The notes under the pieces were generated by a model that was given only the letters and a program-made list of their open reading frames with translations, searched no databases and was not told the origin of the DNA. From assembly GCA_013348725.1 (NCBI GenBank), contig CP054689.1, forward strand, positions 1,228,501-1,292,500: DNA of 64,000 bases. The letters are read 5' to 3'. The DNA is from Ectothiorhodospiraceae bacterium 2226 (lineage in GTDB: Bacteria; Pseudomonadota; Gammaproteobacteria; GCA-013348725). A program made the position numbers and the translations under genes. Positions within the stretch are counted from its first letter, which is position 1. Every line of letters begins with the position of its first letter. This document shows, piece by piece, positions 1-7,820 of the stretch.

Positions 1-63
1 CGGGACGCCGAGGGCGAGCGCTGCCAGCGTCAGCCCGACCAGTGTGCTCGACAACGCGCGCAT
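1..63 (-). CDS. N-terminus of a small secreted protein (cut by window edge)
   Basis: Only the first 21 codons are inside the window, reading MRALSSTLVGLTLAALALGVP, the beginning of a Sec signal peptide. The ATG is at 63 with an AAGGAGG ribosome site just upstream on the minus strand. A near copy of this start and of its leader (including a shared CCCACGGCCC block) lies at 6918-7022, where the gene is broken, so the two are paralogues. The mature protein is outside the window and its function is unknown. Confidence 0.6.
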   Translation of the reverse strand, partial: MRALSSTLVGLTLAALALGVP

Positions 64-191
64 GACGTTTCCTCCTTAGGAAGGGCCGTGGGCGACGCAC
101 GTATCTAGCCGGAGCGGCCGCCCGCGGCGAGGGGGTGTGGTCCTACACGATGGCTGGTTCGGCCTTGGGATTGGGGCCCGCGGCGCAGCGA

Positions 192-292
192 GCGATCCCG
201 CTACACGCCTCCCCAGCGGCCTCCGAGACGGAGGACAACCGTCATCGTAAGGATGCCCATGAGAAAGCATAGCGACACGAGGTGCAGCAACC
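192..292 (-). repeat. Conserved upstream element, copy 1
   Basis: Minus-strand block beginning GGTTGCTGCACCTCG at 292 and ending with a GATCCCGCT-like box near 192. It shares its order with copies at 7144-7204 and 7821-7910. All three lie roughly 120-230 bases upstream of the start codon of a small signal-peptide gene on the same strand. This copy is the most diverged (TATGCTTTCTC where the others have TATCCTTTCGG). The whole 64-443 stretch has no convincing gene and appears to be leader and promoter DNA for the gene at 1-63. The role could be a promoter, an RNA leader structure or a remnant of duplicated DNA. Confidence 0.5.
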
Positions 293-443
293 ACGTCTCG
301 CTCGCCGCCCGTGTAGCGGGTGAAGGGTTGGCGGGCCGAGCGACCACGCCGGTCTCTCCCGCACAAAGGGGCGCGCTGGCCGGTGTCGCGGATTAGTGCC
401 TACACGCCAAGCCTGCCCCCGCTGCCACAGGGCTGCCTGCGCT

Positions 444-992
444 TCAAGGCGGCTCGGTATCCGCCGCCCCAGGCGAGGACACGCCGTGCAGGCTCGAGCG
501 TGCACGCACGGCGGTGGGCGCGCCGCGCACCACGCTGAACGAGCCGTCGGTTTCCAACACCACCGCCTCCACCTCGCCCAGATCCACCGCGCCCGCCGAA
601 CGCACCGCCGCGCGCAATTCATCGACCGACACCCGCGCCGCCCGCAGCGCGGTCGGCAACAGCTCGCCGCGGTACAGCAACAGCGCCGGCTCCCCCGTGA
701 CCACGCGGCGCACCCATCTCGCGCGGACACTCGCCCACGCCACCGCGTATTGCAGTCCGATGAGCAGCGCGAGAGCGAGCGTACCCTGCGCCAGGGTGAC
801 GTCCTGGTTGAGCAGGATCGTGGCCAGGGTCGAACCGAGCGCCACCGTCACCACGAAGTCGAAGGCGTTCATCTTCGACAGCGTCCGGCGGCCCGATACG
901 CGCAGCAAAGCGATCAGGGTCACGTAGGCCAGCACCCCGACCACCGCCGTGCGCAGCAGCTGCGTCCAGCCGTCGAAAACGAGCGCGTCCAT
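444..992 (-). CDS. DUF421 (YetF-like) membrane protein
   Basis: A 182-residue protein. Residues about 10-85 hold three hydrophobic segments. They contain the family motif around VSGRRTLSKMNAFDFVV and the conserved VALGSTLA. Residues 95-160 form the soluble YetF-type domain, with GEPALLLYRGEL and the acidic DLGEVEAVVLETDGSFSVV. This matches the DUF421/YetF architecture, an inner-membrane family of unknown function. The start at 992 is chosen because TTGGAG sits five bases upstream; a longer reading frame extends further but is arginine-rich and not hydrophobic. The gene stands alone, with about 200 bases to the next gene upstream (DUF456), same strand. Confidence 0.85.
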   Translation of the reverse strand: MDALVFDGWTQLLRTAVVGVLAYVTLIALLRVSGRRTLSKMNAFDFVVTVALGSTLATILLNQDVTLAQGTLALALLIGLQYAVAWASVRARWVRRVVTGEPALLLYRGELLPTALRAARVSVDELRAAVRSAGAVDLGEVEAVVLETDGSFSVVRGAPTAVRARSSLHGVSSPGAADTEPP

Positions 993-1193
993 TAACTCCA
1001 ACCGCGCGTGCTGCCCGCGCTTGTGCCGTCGATCTCCCGCATGGCCAGCCCCCGGCCGCTGTGCTACCGGAAGCCTAGTCGAACGATGCCGGCGCCGTCT
1101 GCGCGCGAACACACCGCCAGCCTCGCCCGCCCGCTGAACCGCAATGGCGTGCGGGCGACAGGGTGCCCGCTCGGGGCTGAAACGCGTCTGGTG

Positions 1194-1679
1194 CTAGAGA
1201 AATCGCACGACCAAGAATACGCCGATCATCACGAAGCCCAGTGCGAGCTTCACGGCCGCGCCGATGGCCATGCCGAGCCAAGCGCCGACACCGGCGCGGC
1301 CGGCCGAGCCGATCGGCCGGCGCATGGACAGCTCGCCGATCACCGCGCCGACGAAGGGGCCGATCAGTACGCCCGGCAGTCCGAAGAACAGCCCAACCAG
1401 CGCGCCCACCGCCGCGCCCATCATGGCGCGCCCCGAGGCCCCGAAGTGGCGCGCGCCGTACGCCGTCGCGGCGAGATCCACCAGGTACATCAGTACCGCG
1501 AGGATCCCGAGGGCGATGAGCGTGCCCGCCCCCACGTGCGCGAAGTCCTCGGCCCATGCGGCGAACAACAAGCCGACGAACAACAGCGGCGGTCCGGGCA
1601 GCGCCGGCAAGATCAATCCCGCCAGGCCCGCGAAGACCAGCAGAACGGCGAACACCCACATCAAAACGGTCGCTTCCAT
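1194..1679 (-). CDS. DUF456 family membrane protein
   Basis: A 161-residue, very hydrophobic, glycine-rich protein. It has the DUF456 pattern: an N-terminal segment with GLILPALPGPPLLFVG, then VDLAATAYGARHFGASGRAMMGAAVGALVGLFFGLPG, then GPFVGAVIGEL, and a closing pair of membrane helices. The family is of unknown function. It is transcribed in the same direction as the ABC transporter genes upstream with a gap of about 110 bases, so co-transcription is possible but not shown. Confidence 0.85.
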   Translation of the reverse strand: MEATVLMWVFAVLLVFAGLAGLILPALPGPPLLFVGLLFAAWAEDFAHVGAGTLIALGILAVLMYLVDLAATAYGARHFGASGRAMMGAAVGALVGLFFGLPGVLIGPFVGAVIGELSMRRPIGSAGRAGVGAWLGMAIGAAVKLALGFVMIGVFLVVRFL

Positions 1680-1790
1680 GGAGGGGCATTCTAGCCGCAG
1701 GGGCTTGGTGGTGCGTCAGCAGCGAACAGCCGGGGCACGAACGCCGTCAGGATGGATGGCGACGAAGGGGCCACCGCGCCGCCGCCGGCG

Positions 1791-2594
1791 CTAGCCGCGC
1801 GCCAGACGCCGATTCAGCGCCCACAAGGAAAGCGGCGCGAACACCGCCATCACCGCGAGCGCCCACAGCAGCGACCAGAGGGCGGGCTCCAGGACCGACC
1901 CGCCCAGCAGCAGGCCGCGCGCGGCATCGGCGAGGTGCGAGACCGGGTTGTGCTCGACCACTACGCGCAGCCAGGGCGGCAGGGTCTCCACCGGCACAAA
2001 AACATTGCTGACGAAGGTCACCGGAAACAGCACGGTGAAGCCGAAGATCTGCACGTGCTCGGGCTCGCGCGCCATCACGCCCACCAGGATCATGGTCCAG
2101 GAGAAGGCGAGCGCCGCGACCAGCAGCAGCGCGCTCATCAACAGCACGCCGGCGAACGGTGCCTCGAGTCGGAAGCCGAGCAGGAACCCCACCGCGAGCA
2201 GCAGCAGTATCGACCAGCCCTGCTTCACCATATCGGCCAGGATGCGGCCGGCCAGCGGCGCCCAGCGCGCGATGGGCAGCGCGCGCAGGCGGTCGAACAC
2301 GCCCTTGGTGAGATCGGCATTGAGTCCGTAGCCGACGTAGACGGTGACGAACATCATGTTCATCACGATCAGGCCCGGCAGCATGAACTGTAGGTAGTCC
2401 GCGGGCGAGCCCGCGATGGCGCCGCCGAACACGAACAGGAACAGCAGCAGGAACAGAATCGGCTGGATGCTGAAATCCGCCAGCTCCATCGGATTGTGGC
2501 GGATCTGCAGCAGCGTGCGCCAGGCTAGGGTGAAGGTCTGCTGCAGCGCGCGGCCCAGGCCGACCCGCGGCGTAAGCTCCTGCGGGCCCCTCAT
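1791..2594 (-). CDS. ABC-2 type exporter permease (DrrB-like)
   Basis: A 267-residue integral membrane protein with about six hydrophobic segments. It has the ABC2_membrane arrangement: a short cytoplasmic N-terminus with a coupling-helix region around residue 30, then FSIQPILFLLLFLFVFGGAIAG and a large hydrophobic core. The motif VETLPPWLRVVVEHNPVSHLADAARGLLLG is typical of DrrB/daunorubicin-resistance permeases. Its ATG overlaps the stop of the ATPase gene (ATGA), so the two are translationally coupled. Together they should form an export pump; the substrate cannot be read from sequence and the drug name is only the family label. Confidence 0.9.
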   Translation of the reverse strand: MRGPQELTPRVGLGRALQQTFTLAWRTLLQIRHNPMELADFSIQPILFLLLFLFVFGGAIAGSPADYLQFMLPGLIVMNMMFVTVYVGYGLNADLTKGVFDRLRALPIARWAPLAGRILADMVKQGWSILLLLAVGFLLGFRLEAPFAGVLLMSALLLVAALAFSWTMILVGVMAREPEHVQIFGFTVLFPVTFVSNVFVPVETLPPWLRVVVEHNPVSHLADAARGLLLGGSVLEPALWSLLWALAVMAVFAPLSLWALNRRLARG

Positions 2595-3544
2595 GCCTCC
2601 CGCTCCTCTTCGTGCTCCCGGCGCTGCCCCGTGATGGCGAGAAACACATCATCCAGGCTGGCGCTGCGCAGCATGAGCTCCTCGACCACGATGCCCGCCG
2701 AATCGAGCCGGCGCACCAGTGCGGGCAGCTGATCGGACGCGCTCATCGGCACGCTGAGCCGCAGGCCGCCTACCTCGGGCGCCACGCCGGTCACCTCGTG
2801 CATCGCGGCCGCGATGGGCGCGACGTCCGCCTCGCGCGCCGCGCGCACCACCAGCGCCCGCGCGCCGACACGCGCCTTCAGCTCACTCGGCGTACCCGCG
2901 GCGATTACCCGCCCGCGGTCGATCACCATCACGTCGTCCGCCAGCGTATCGGCCTCCTCCAGGTACTGGGTGGTCAGCAGCACCGTGGTGCCCTGCCCCA
3001 CCAGCTCCCGGATCAGGCTCCACAGTTCCAGCCGCGCGCGCGGGTCTAGCCCGGTGGTCGGCTCGTCGAGGAACAGAATCGCCGGCCGGCTCACCAGACT
3101 GGCGGCCAGATCGAGCCGCCGGCGCATGCCGCCCGAGTAGAGGCCCACCGCCCGGTTGGCCGCCTCCTCCAGGCGAAACTCGGCCAGCAGGTCCGCGGCC
3201 CTCCGCCGCGCCGCGCCATGCGAGTAGCCGAGCAGGCGCGCGAACAGCAGCAGATTCTCCCGCCCCGTCAGCTTCTCGTCGACCGAAGCATACTGCCCGG
3301 TCAGCCCGACCAGCTGCCGCACCTGGTGGGCCTGCTTGCAGACGTCGTAGCCCGCCACCTCCGCATAGCCGCCATCGGGGCGGATCAGCGTCGCGAGGAT
3401 ACGCACGATGGTGGTCTTGCCCGCCCCGTTCGGCCCCAGCAAGCCGAGGATCGCCCCGCGCCGAACCTCGAGGTCCACGCCATCGAGCGCAGTGACGTTC
3501 CCGTAGCGCTTGACTAGCCTCTCCGTGCGAATTGCGTGACTCAT
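2591..3544 (-). CDS. ABC exporter ATPase (DrrA-like)
   Basis: A 317-residue ABC ATPase. Walker A GPNGAGKTT is near residue 40, the signature YSGGMRRRLDLA near 140, Walker B AILFLDEPTTGLD near 160 and the H-loop region TTQYLEEAD near 190. The C-terminal 80 residues form the extra domain of the DrrA subfamily (ELMLRSASLDDVFLAITG). It energises the permease encoded next, whose start codon overlaps its stop. The upstream Fic gene ends only 39 bases before this start, on the same strand, so read-through from the Fic promoter is possible. Confidence 0.93.
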   Translation of the reverse strand: MSHAIRTERLVKRYGNVTALDGVDLEVRRGAILGLLGPNGAGKTTIVRILATLIRPDGGYAEVAGYDVCKQAHQVRQLVGLTGQYASVDEKLTGRENLLLFARLLGYSHGAARRRAADLLAEFRLEEAANRAVGLYSGGMRRRLDLAASLVSRPAILFLDEPTTGLDPRARLELWSLIRELVGQGTTVLLTTQYLEEADTLADDVMVIDRGRVIAAGTPSELKARVGARALVVRAAREADVAPIAAAMHEVTGVAPEVGGLRLSVPMSASDQLPALVRRLDSAGIVVEELMLRSASLDDVFLAITGQRREHEEEREA

Positions 3545-3583
3545 CGCTCTCGCGGCTCCATGTCGAATTCGTTCATCGAACTG

Positions 3584-4981
3584 TCAGCGCCAGCTTTCCC
3601 GCCAAGCCCGGTACTCGACCGGCCGCAGCCGGTAGCGCGCAATGTTTCCTTCATGGAGGCTCATGATCTCGGTCTCCACGACTTCGACGAATCGTGTTTG
3701 GTCCACTGCCGGCACCTGCTCTGTTGCGCTTTGCCGCACTCGTGCAGCCGCGCGCTTTCTGTCCATCCCGCTCCGGACCACGGCGGCGACTATCTCCGCA
3801 ATCAGCGCGCGGTAACGCAGGCGGAAAGGATCGGGCTCACCCAGGGACTGGCGGACCGCCGAGTAGCGGGCGCTGGAGCGCTCGTACGCCCATACGAAGA
3901 CGTCGCGCAACAGCTCGACGCGATTCAGCTCATAGATTCCCAGCACGCCTTCGACATAGGCACGCTCCGGGACATCCACGAAAGATAGTGGACAGAGGTT
4001 TCCGCGTATCAGCGGGATATTCGCCGCTAGGCGAGATACGCGTTTGTTGACGTCCTCGAAGGCCTGTAAGTAGGCGAGGTGCACCAGGGCGAAGAAGGCC
4101 TGCTCGAACGGATCGACTATCGCCGCCGCGGTCTCCAGAATAATCCCAAAGCATTCTTCGATGAGCTGCGGCACCTCCAGCGGATGGTAGACCGTGCCAC
4201 CGACACCCACCGGAATGTGCCGCAAGCGACCGCCGGCCTGCGGGTCGGCAAGCAGGTTTTCCGCAAGCAAGGCGTGCAGGTTCAGGATGGTGTATGGATT
4301 GAAACCGATCTCGTCAACCTGGTCCACGAGTAGCTCGATGGCCGCCTTGTGGTTCAGGATCATCTGCGCTTCCAGCGCGTCCTTGCCTTCGGCGGGCTCC
4401 CCCAGATCCAGCAGACGCTCGGTTTCCAACAGTGAGTAGGTATTACCCTCCAAGCGGCTGGAGTTCCAGGACAGGTCAATGAGCAGGCGGCTGTAGATTG
4501 TGCGCGCATAGGTTCCCGCCGGGCGCTCACCACCCGGCGGGCGACCTATCATCAGCAAGCGCTGGCGCGTTTCTGCTGGCAAATAGTAGGTAACGTTGGG
4601 CTGGTAATCATCCAGAAAGTCGCGCCGGTAGCCGACCGGTTTCCGGCTCTGTATGGGCGCGCGCACCGCCTGCCTGATGTCCTCCCCCTCGGGAGAGAGA
4701 GGAACGTAAAGCTCGCCCCGCGCCTCAACCGTTGCTTTGCCCACGATCAGATTTGCTGCGCCGGTAATGGCGACAGGCGCGCAATAGCGCCGGCCCTTGC
4801 CCTCGCCTTCCGCGATCAGCCGCTGCTTATCGACCAACAGGGCGAGGCGACGCTGCAGCGTGCGTCTCTCCAGTTCGGCGGGCAGAGCCTCGAGGATGGC
4901 ACTGACCGGCATGCCCTCTGGCTGTGCAGCTACAACCGCGACGATGGCATCGAGCTCTTTTTCCGGGATTCGCTTCGGCAT
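3584..4981 (-). CDS. Fic family protein with N-terminal winged helix
   Basis: A 465-residue protein. Residues 1-70 look like a winged-helix DNA-binding domain. The inhibitory-helix motif S174-x3-E178-G179-N180 lies N-terminal to the catalytic core, as in class II Fic proteins. The active-site loop runs from H301 to R314 (HLAYLQAFEDVNKR), a variant of HPFx(D/E)GN(G/K)R seen in a large Fic subgroup (phenylalanine, aspartate, asparagine and arginine kept; glycine replaced by valine). Fic enzymes usually transfer AMP or another nucleotide to protein hydroxyls. The target is unknown. The DNA-binding domain and the palindromic sites over its own promoter (4989-5082) suggest autoregulation. Confidence 0.88.
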   Translation of the reverse strand: MPKRIPEKELDAIVAVVAAQPEGMPVSAILEALPAELERRTLQRRLALLVDKQRLIAEGEGKGRRYCAPVAITGAANLIVGKATVEARGELYVPLSPEGEDIRQAVRAPIQSRKPVGYRRDFLDDYQPNVTYYLPAETRQRLLMIGRPPGGERPAGTYARTIYSRLLIDLSWNSSRLEGNTYSLLETERLLDLGEPAEGKDALEAQMILNHKAAIELLVDQVDEIGFNPYTILNLHALLAENLLADPQAGGRLRHIPVGVGGTVYHPLEVPQLIEECFGIILETAAAIVDPFEQAFFALVHLAYLQAFEDVNKRVSRLAANIPLIRGNLCPLSFVDVPERAYVEGVLGIYELNRVELLRDVFVWAYERSSARYSAVRQSLGEPDPFRLRYRALIAEIVAAVVRSGMDRKRAAARVRQSATEQVPAVDQTRFVEVVETEIMSLHEGNIARYRLRPVEYRAWRESWR

Positions 4982-4988
4982 GGGGCGG

Positions 4989-5082
4989 ATTATATGTCAC
5001 GAAAAGCCATATTCGCGACATATTAAGAGCTCTTTTGTCGCGCATTTATCGTTTTGACGCAAAAGAGGATCTGTCGCGAATA
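4989..5082 (-). promoter_or_regulatory. Fic promoter with paired palindromic sites
   Basis: On the minus strand a perfect TATAAT lies at 4994-4989, only about eight bases before the ATG, so the transcript would be almost leaderless. TATTCGCGACA at 5010-5020 is matched by its exact reverse complement TGTCGCGAATA at 5072-5082. A related GTGACATAT half-site abuts the -10 box, and TTTTGTCGCG occurs between them at 5033-5042. No good -35 box is seen. The arrangement suits an operator bound by a winged-helix autoregulator, possibly the Fic protein itself. Confidence 0.5.
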
Positions 5083-5360
5083 CCCGGCCAACCCCGCAGC
5101 TTGCCCACCACGCAGGGCGCCGCCGCCGTGACGAGCAAGACGATGGGCCAGATGATGCCTCCCCGGAACGTGTACGCCTCTAACAGCACAGGCCAGGACT
5201 TGCCCTGCGTGAGGCCGAACGAGAAATCGAACACCAGTGTGAGGGCCAGCCAGCCAACGCCCACCGCGACAAGCTCGCCGGCCCGGCGGGAACCTACGCA
5301 GGGGAGGAGTACGTAAGCCACCGCCAGTATGAGCGCCTCCAGCGCGCTGCCGTCAATGGA
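5046..5360 (-). pseudogene. Remnant of a small integral membrane protein gene
   Basis: Minus-strand reading gives about 100 residues with three hydrophobic stretches (LEALILAVAYVLLPCVG, LVAVGVGWLALTLVFDFSFG, GGIIWPIVLLVTAAAP). The pattern resembles the C-terminal two thirds of a widespread four-helix membrane protein family. The expected N-terminal helix and start are absent: upstream the frame becomes arginine-rich and unstructured and no ribosome site fits. I read it as a 5'-truncated gene. The 3' end overlaps the distal palindrome of the Fic promoter. Confidence 0.4.
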
Positions 5361-5516
5361 TTCCCTGCACTCTATTGGCGATATACGTCGCCTTCTGCAA
5401 GCAATCCCAGTCAAAAGCCGTGAGCAAGTGCGGACACGTCGCGATGCCCGTTTACATCTGTGCCCTTGGCGTGAATGATCCACCCGCAATCATCAACGCG
5501 AGAATTGGATGTGGAC

Positions 5517-6353
5517 ATGCAACAAGCCCAACGGACCTTAGCGCCTATGGCAGCGGCACTCCTACTCGTGAGTCCGTGTCTTTGGGCGAACGCACCTAGC
5601 GATGTGCGGGCAACCCCCGCTGAACCCCAGATCCATCATCAATGGGCCACCACCGCACGACTGAGCGAAACCACAGTTAGTATCCAGCATCTAGGTACCG
5701 CCACTTACGGAACTCGCGTGGTCGTCGACGAACAAGCCTTGGTTCCAGATGGCTGGCTCGTTGAACAGCAGACAGTTGGCAGGGGGAAGAAGTCTATCAT
5801 CCACATCGCTGCCAAGAATCACGTATGCGCAAAGCTAGCAGAGAACACGAGTCACACGGGACATGCGCGCGCGGGCGAGCGCACCACCGGCAAATCACCT
5901 GGAGATGAGCCCCTTCATCCGCTTCTAACTCGATGCGCCGGCGCCAATCTACCGCCCGATCCGGGTCCGGCTGGCAAAGCAACCCTTGTCGGCATCGACA
6001 GTGACGGCAGTGGCGTACGGGATGATGTCCAGCGCTACATTCTGCTCGAGCATACGGACAAGCTGGAGCTCATTCCGCCATTGATGCTTCATGCGGCAAC
6101 GATCCAGGAAGCTTTCCAGGCGTTCGAGCTCGGCGATCCGCCACCAGCCGGATATGTAGAGATCGTCACCGCTAATGTGCGCTGCGTCGCTTATCTATCG
6201 AGTGACGGCGTCGAACGCTTACTCCGGCTCACCGACCTCATTATGAACACGCCACAGAGGTGGGCCGCCAAGCTCTCAGTTGACAAACAGGCAGTCGGCG
6301 GAACGAGCATCCCCGTTCGCGGCAACGGCGTAAGCGACTGTTCGCACATCTGA
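5517..6353 (+). CDS. Exported protein with a calcium-loop-like DxDGxG motif
   Basis: A 278-residue protein if started at ATG 5517, which puts a signal peptide (MQQAQRTLAPMAAALLLVSPCLWANA) directly at the N-terminus; an ATG at 5475 would add 14 polar residues. At about residues 165-185 it has GIDSDGSGVRDDVQRYI, an EF-hand/thrombospondin-type Ca-binding loop followed by a helix. This signature occurs in many uncharacterised proteobacterial exported proteins. The rest is unrecognised. Codon use and GC content look lower than in the core genes around it. The following 150 bases may contain its frameshifted tail (see 6377-6510). Confidence 0.6.
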   Translation: MQQAQRTLAPMAAALLLVSPCLWANAPSDVRATPAEPQIHHQWATTARLSETTVSIQHLGTATYGTRVVVDEQALVPDGWLVEQQTVGRGKKSIIHIAAKNHVCAKLAENTSHTGHARAGERTTGKSPGDEPLHPLLTRCAGANLPPDPGPAGKATLVGIDSDGSGVRDDVQRYILLEHTDKLELIPPLMLHAATIQEAFQAFELGDPPPAGYVEIVTANVRCVAYLSSDGVERLLRLTDLIMNTPQRWAAKLSVDKQAVGGTSIPVRGNGVSDCSHI

Positions 6354-6376
6354 CCAAGATTCGAGACGCGACATGA

Positions 6377-6510
6377 AACCACTACGCCAATGGATTGCCC
6401 ACCGGGCTAGTCGGACTTTACGTCGGATCCAGCGCCGCATCATGCCCCGAGAACGGGTCGCAGCTGGATATCGGTTACATCAATGGAATGCTGACTAGCC
6501 TGGAACGCGC
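6377..6510 (+). other. Possible frameshifted tail of the preceding gene
   Basis: In another frame just past the stop at 6353 the DNA reads HYANGLPTGLVGLYVGSSAA and then LDIGYINGMLTSLERA, which looks like ordinary protein rather than shadow sequence. It lacks its own start or ribosome site. A single-base change near 6350-6375 would fuse it to the upstream gene. The remainder of 6354-6917 has no gene that I can support; it carries the short repeats at 6528-6641. Confidence 0.25.
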
Positions 6511-6527
6511 ACAGAGCAATGCAGAGG

Positions 6528-6641
6528 CCTGTCCCCGATTGTTTTTGCGTTCGGCCGACTGCTCACAGCAGTTGGGCGCGTCGGAACGCTCGAAAACCGG
6601 GGTCTGTCCCCGATTGTTTGCGGGGTCTGTCCCCGATTGTT
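6528..6641 (+). repeat. Three copies of a CTGTCCCCGATTGTT repeat
   Basis: CTGTCCCCGATTGTT occurs at about 6529-6543, 6604-6618 and 6627-6641. The last two copies are preceded by CGGGGT, so each forms a small GGGG-TCTGT-CCCC hairpin. Strings of this GGGGACAGACCCC type are commonly seen beside REP-associated tyrosine transposases in proteobacteria, and one such gene is at 8061-9038. Two copies are nearly contiguous and one is 60 bases away. Confidence 0.65.
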
Positions 6642-6813
6642 GCACGCATTCCCTCGCCTTGACCACTTCCAGGGGGGTGCATCCGGCACACGTCACACGC
6701 AGCGACGCGAGCTGCGAGGGCCGCTCGTGCTCAGCGCGGCAGGCTGTCTCAGCGCCGTCCGCCGCAAAAGGCCACGCTGCAGCGTGCGACGAGCCGCCAA
6801 CCGCTCTACCACG

Positions 6814-7022
6814 CTAAGGACCTACGCCCGGCTGGCTCACGTCCAGTTCGTCCAGGGGTAGCGTAGTGGGATCGAGCGAGGCGAATCCGCCGCTTACGTG
6901 TTCCACCAGCGTAGAAGTCAACGGTCTCCTCGCTGATGCCGCTGCCTTCCGTATTTGGTGCCGGCACGCCGAGCAAAGACCCCCAATGTCAGTCCGACGA
7001 GTGTGCTTAACAACGCACGCAT
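6814..7022 (-). pseudogene. Broken paralogue of the window-edge secreted-protein gene
   Basis: ATG at 7022 follows a GGAGGGA site and opens MRALLSTLVGLTLG, almost identical to the gene start at 63. After codon 14 the frame departs from the paralogue: compared with it, one base appears to be missing near 6976 (CTCGGCG alignment), and the open frame ends at 6918. A plausible C-terminus (SGGFASLDPTTLPLDELDVSQPG) is present in a different frame down to 6814. This suggests more than one frameshift. Alternatively it is a short intact 34-residue peptide, which I think less likely. Confidence 0.4.
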
Positions 7023-7143
7023 GCCGTTCCCTCCGTGGGAGCACGGGCCGTGGGCAGCGCGCAGTGTGACGCGGTCATCGCGCGGGAGCGGACGCCCGCA
7101 GCGTTCACATGCCATCCCACACGCCACGCCCTGCCGTTCCGGA

Positions 7144-7204
7144 CGATCCTGCTGCTCTATCCGCCAGGCCACCCGAAAGGATAGGTCCGCGAGGTGCAGC
7201 AACC
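7144..7204 (-). repeat. Conserved upstream element, copy 2
   Basis: Minus strand: GGTTGCTGCACCTCGCG at 7204, then CTATCCTTTCGG, then a short spacer and GATAGAGCAGCAGGATCG ending at 7144. The closest relative is the copy at 7821-7910, which has about 30 extra bases in the spacer. It lies some 120-180 bases upstream of the broken secreted-protein gene starting at 7022. Confidence 0.6.
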
Positions 7205-7262
7205 GCCCCGGGTATGCCCTGCCAGATCGTCCCTTACACTCGGATCCAGGCGACGCGCCGTG

Positions 7263-7703
7263 TTACGGACCGGGCGGTTCCCCGACAAACCCGGTGGTCA
7301 CGCGCTCCGCTTCCCCGACAACAACATCCTCGCCGGAGACGCGTACGAACTTGAAGGACTGTCCGGCCGGCCCCAGATAAAGGTCGTTTATCGTCCCGTC
7401 GGCAACCTCCATGGAAGCGGAACAATTGCTCTCGATGCTGTAAGTCCCGCTCTGAGTGAGCTGCTCCCGTTCCACGGAGCGGCTAGCCAGGATCGCGAGG
7501 TTGCCGTCCCCATCAAAGGACATGATGCCGGCGGAGGCATACGGCTCCCCTGCCAGGGTGCCCATTGCGGAGTAGACATAGCTGCCGTCCAGGCTGGAAA
7601 CGGAGCATTCTGTTGCTGTCTCGTCGGTGTCGGCGAAGGCCGCGCCGCCGGCGCCCACCGTAAGGCCACCGAAAGCCAAGGCAAACAAGGCCGTTCTGTT
7701 CAT
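7263..7703 (-). CDS. Small secreted protein of unknown function
   Basis: A 146-residue protein with a clear Sec signal peptide (MNRTALFALAFGGLTVGAGGAAFA, cleavage before DTDE). The mature part reads SLDGSYVYSAMGTLAG, GIMSFDGDGNLAI, SGTYSIESNCSASM and so on. This repeating pattern of short beta strands, with a cysteine near each end, is found in many small exported proteins annotated only as hypothetical. The start at 7703 is preceded by an AGAGGACG site. Upstream lies element copy 3 (7821-7910). No partner gene is adjacent. An extracellular or periplasmic beta-sandwich or barrel is likely. Confidence 0.7.
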   Translation of the reverse strand: MNRTALFALAFGGLTVGAGGAAFADTDETATECSVSSLDGSYVYSAMGTLAGEPYASAGIMSFDGDGNLAILASRSVEREQLTQSGTYSIESNCSASMEVADGTINDLYLGPAGQSFKFVRVSGEDVVVGEAERVTTGFVGEPPGP

Positions 7704-7820
7704 GTCGATGCGTCCTCTGCGTGGGTATCACATGGGCGGGACCGTCCCGAGCTGGTCCCGACCGACTGCCCGTTAAAACCGCACGACGGCCCGCACTTCC
7801 GGCTCTGCGCGCCTGAGGGA

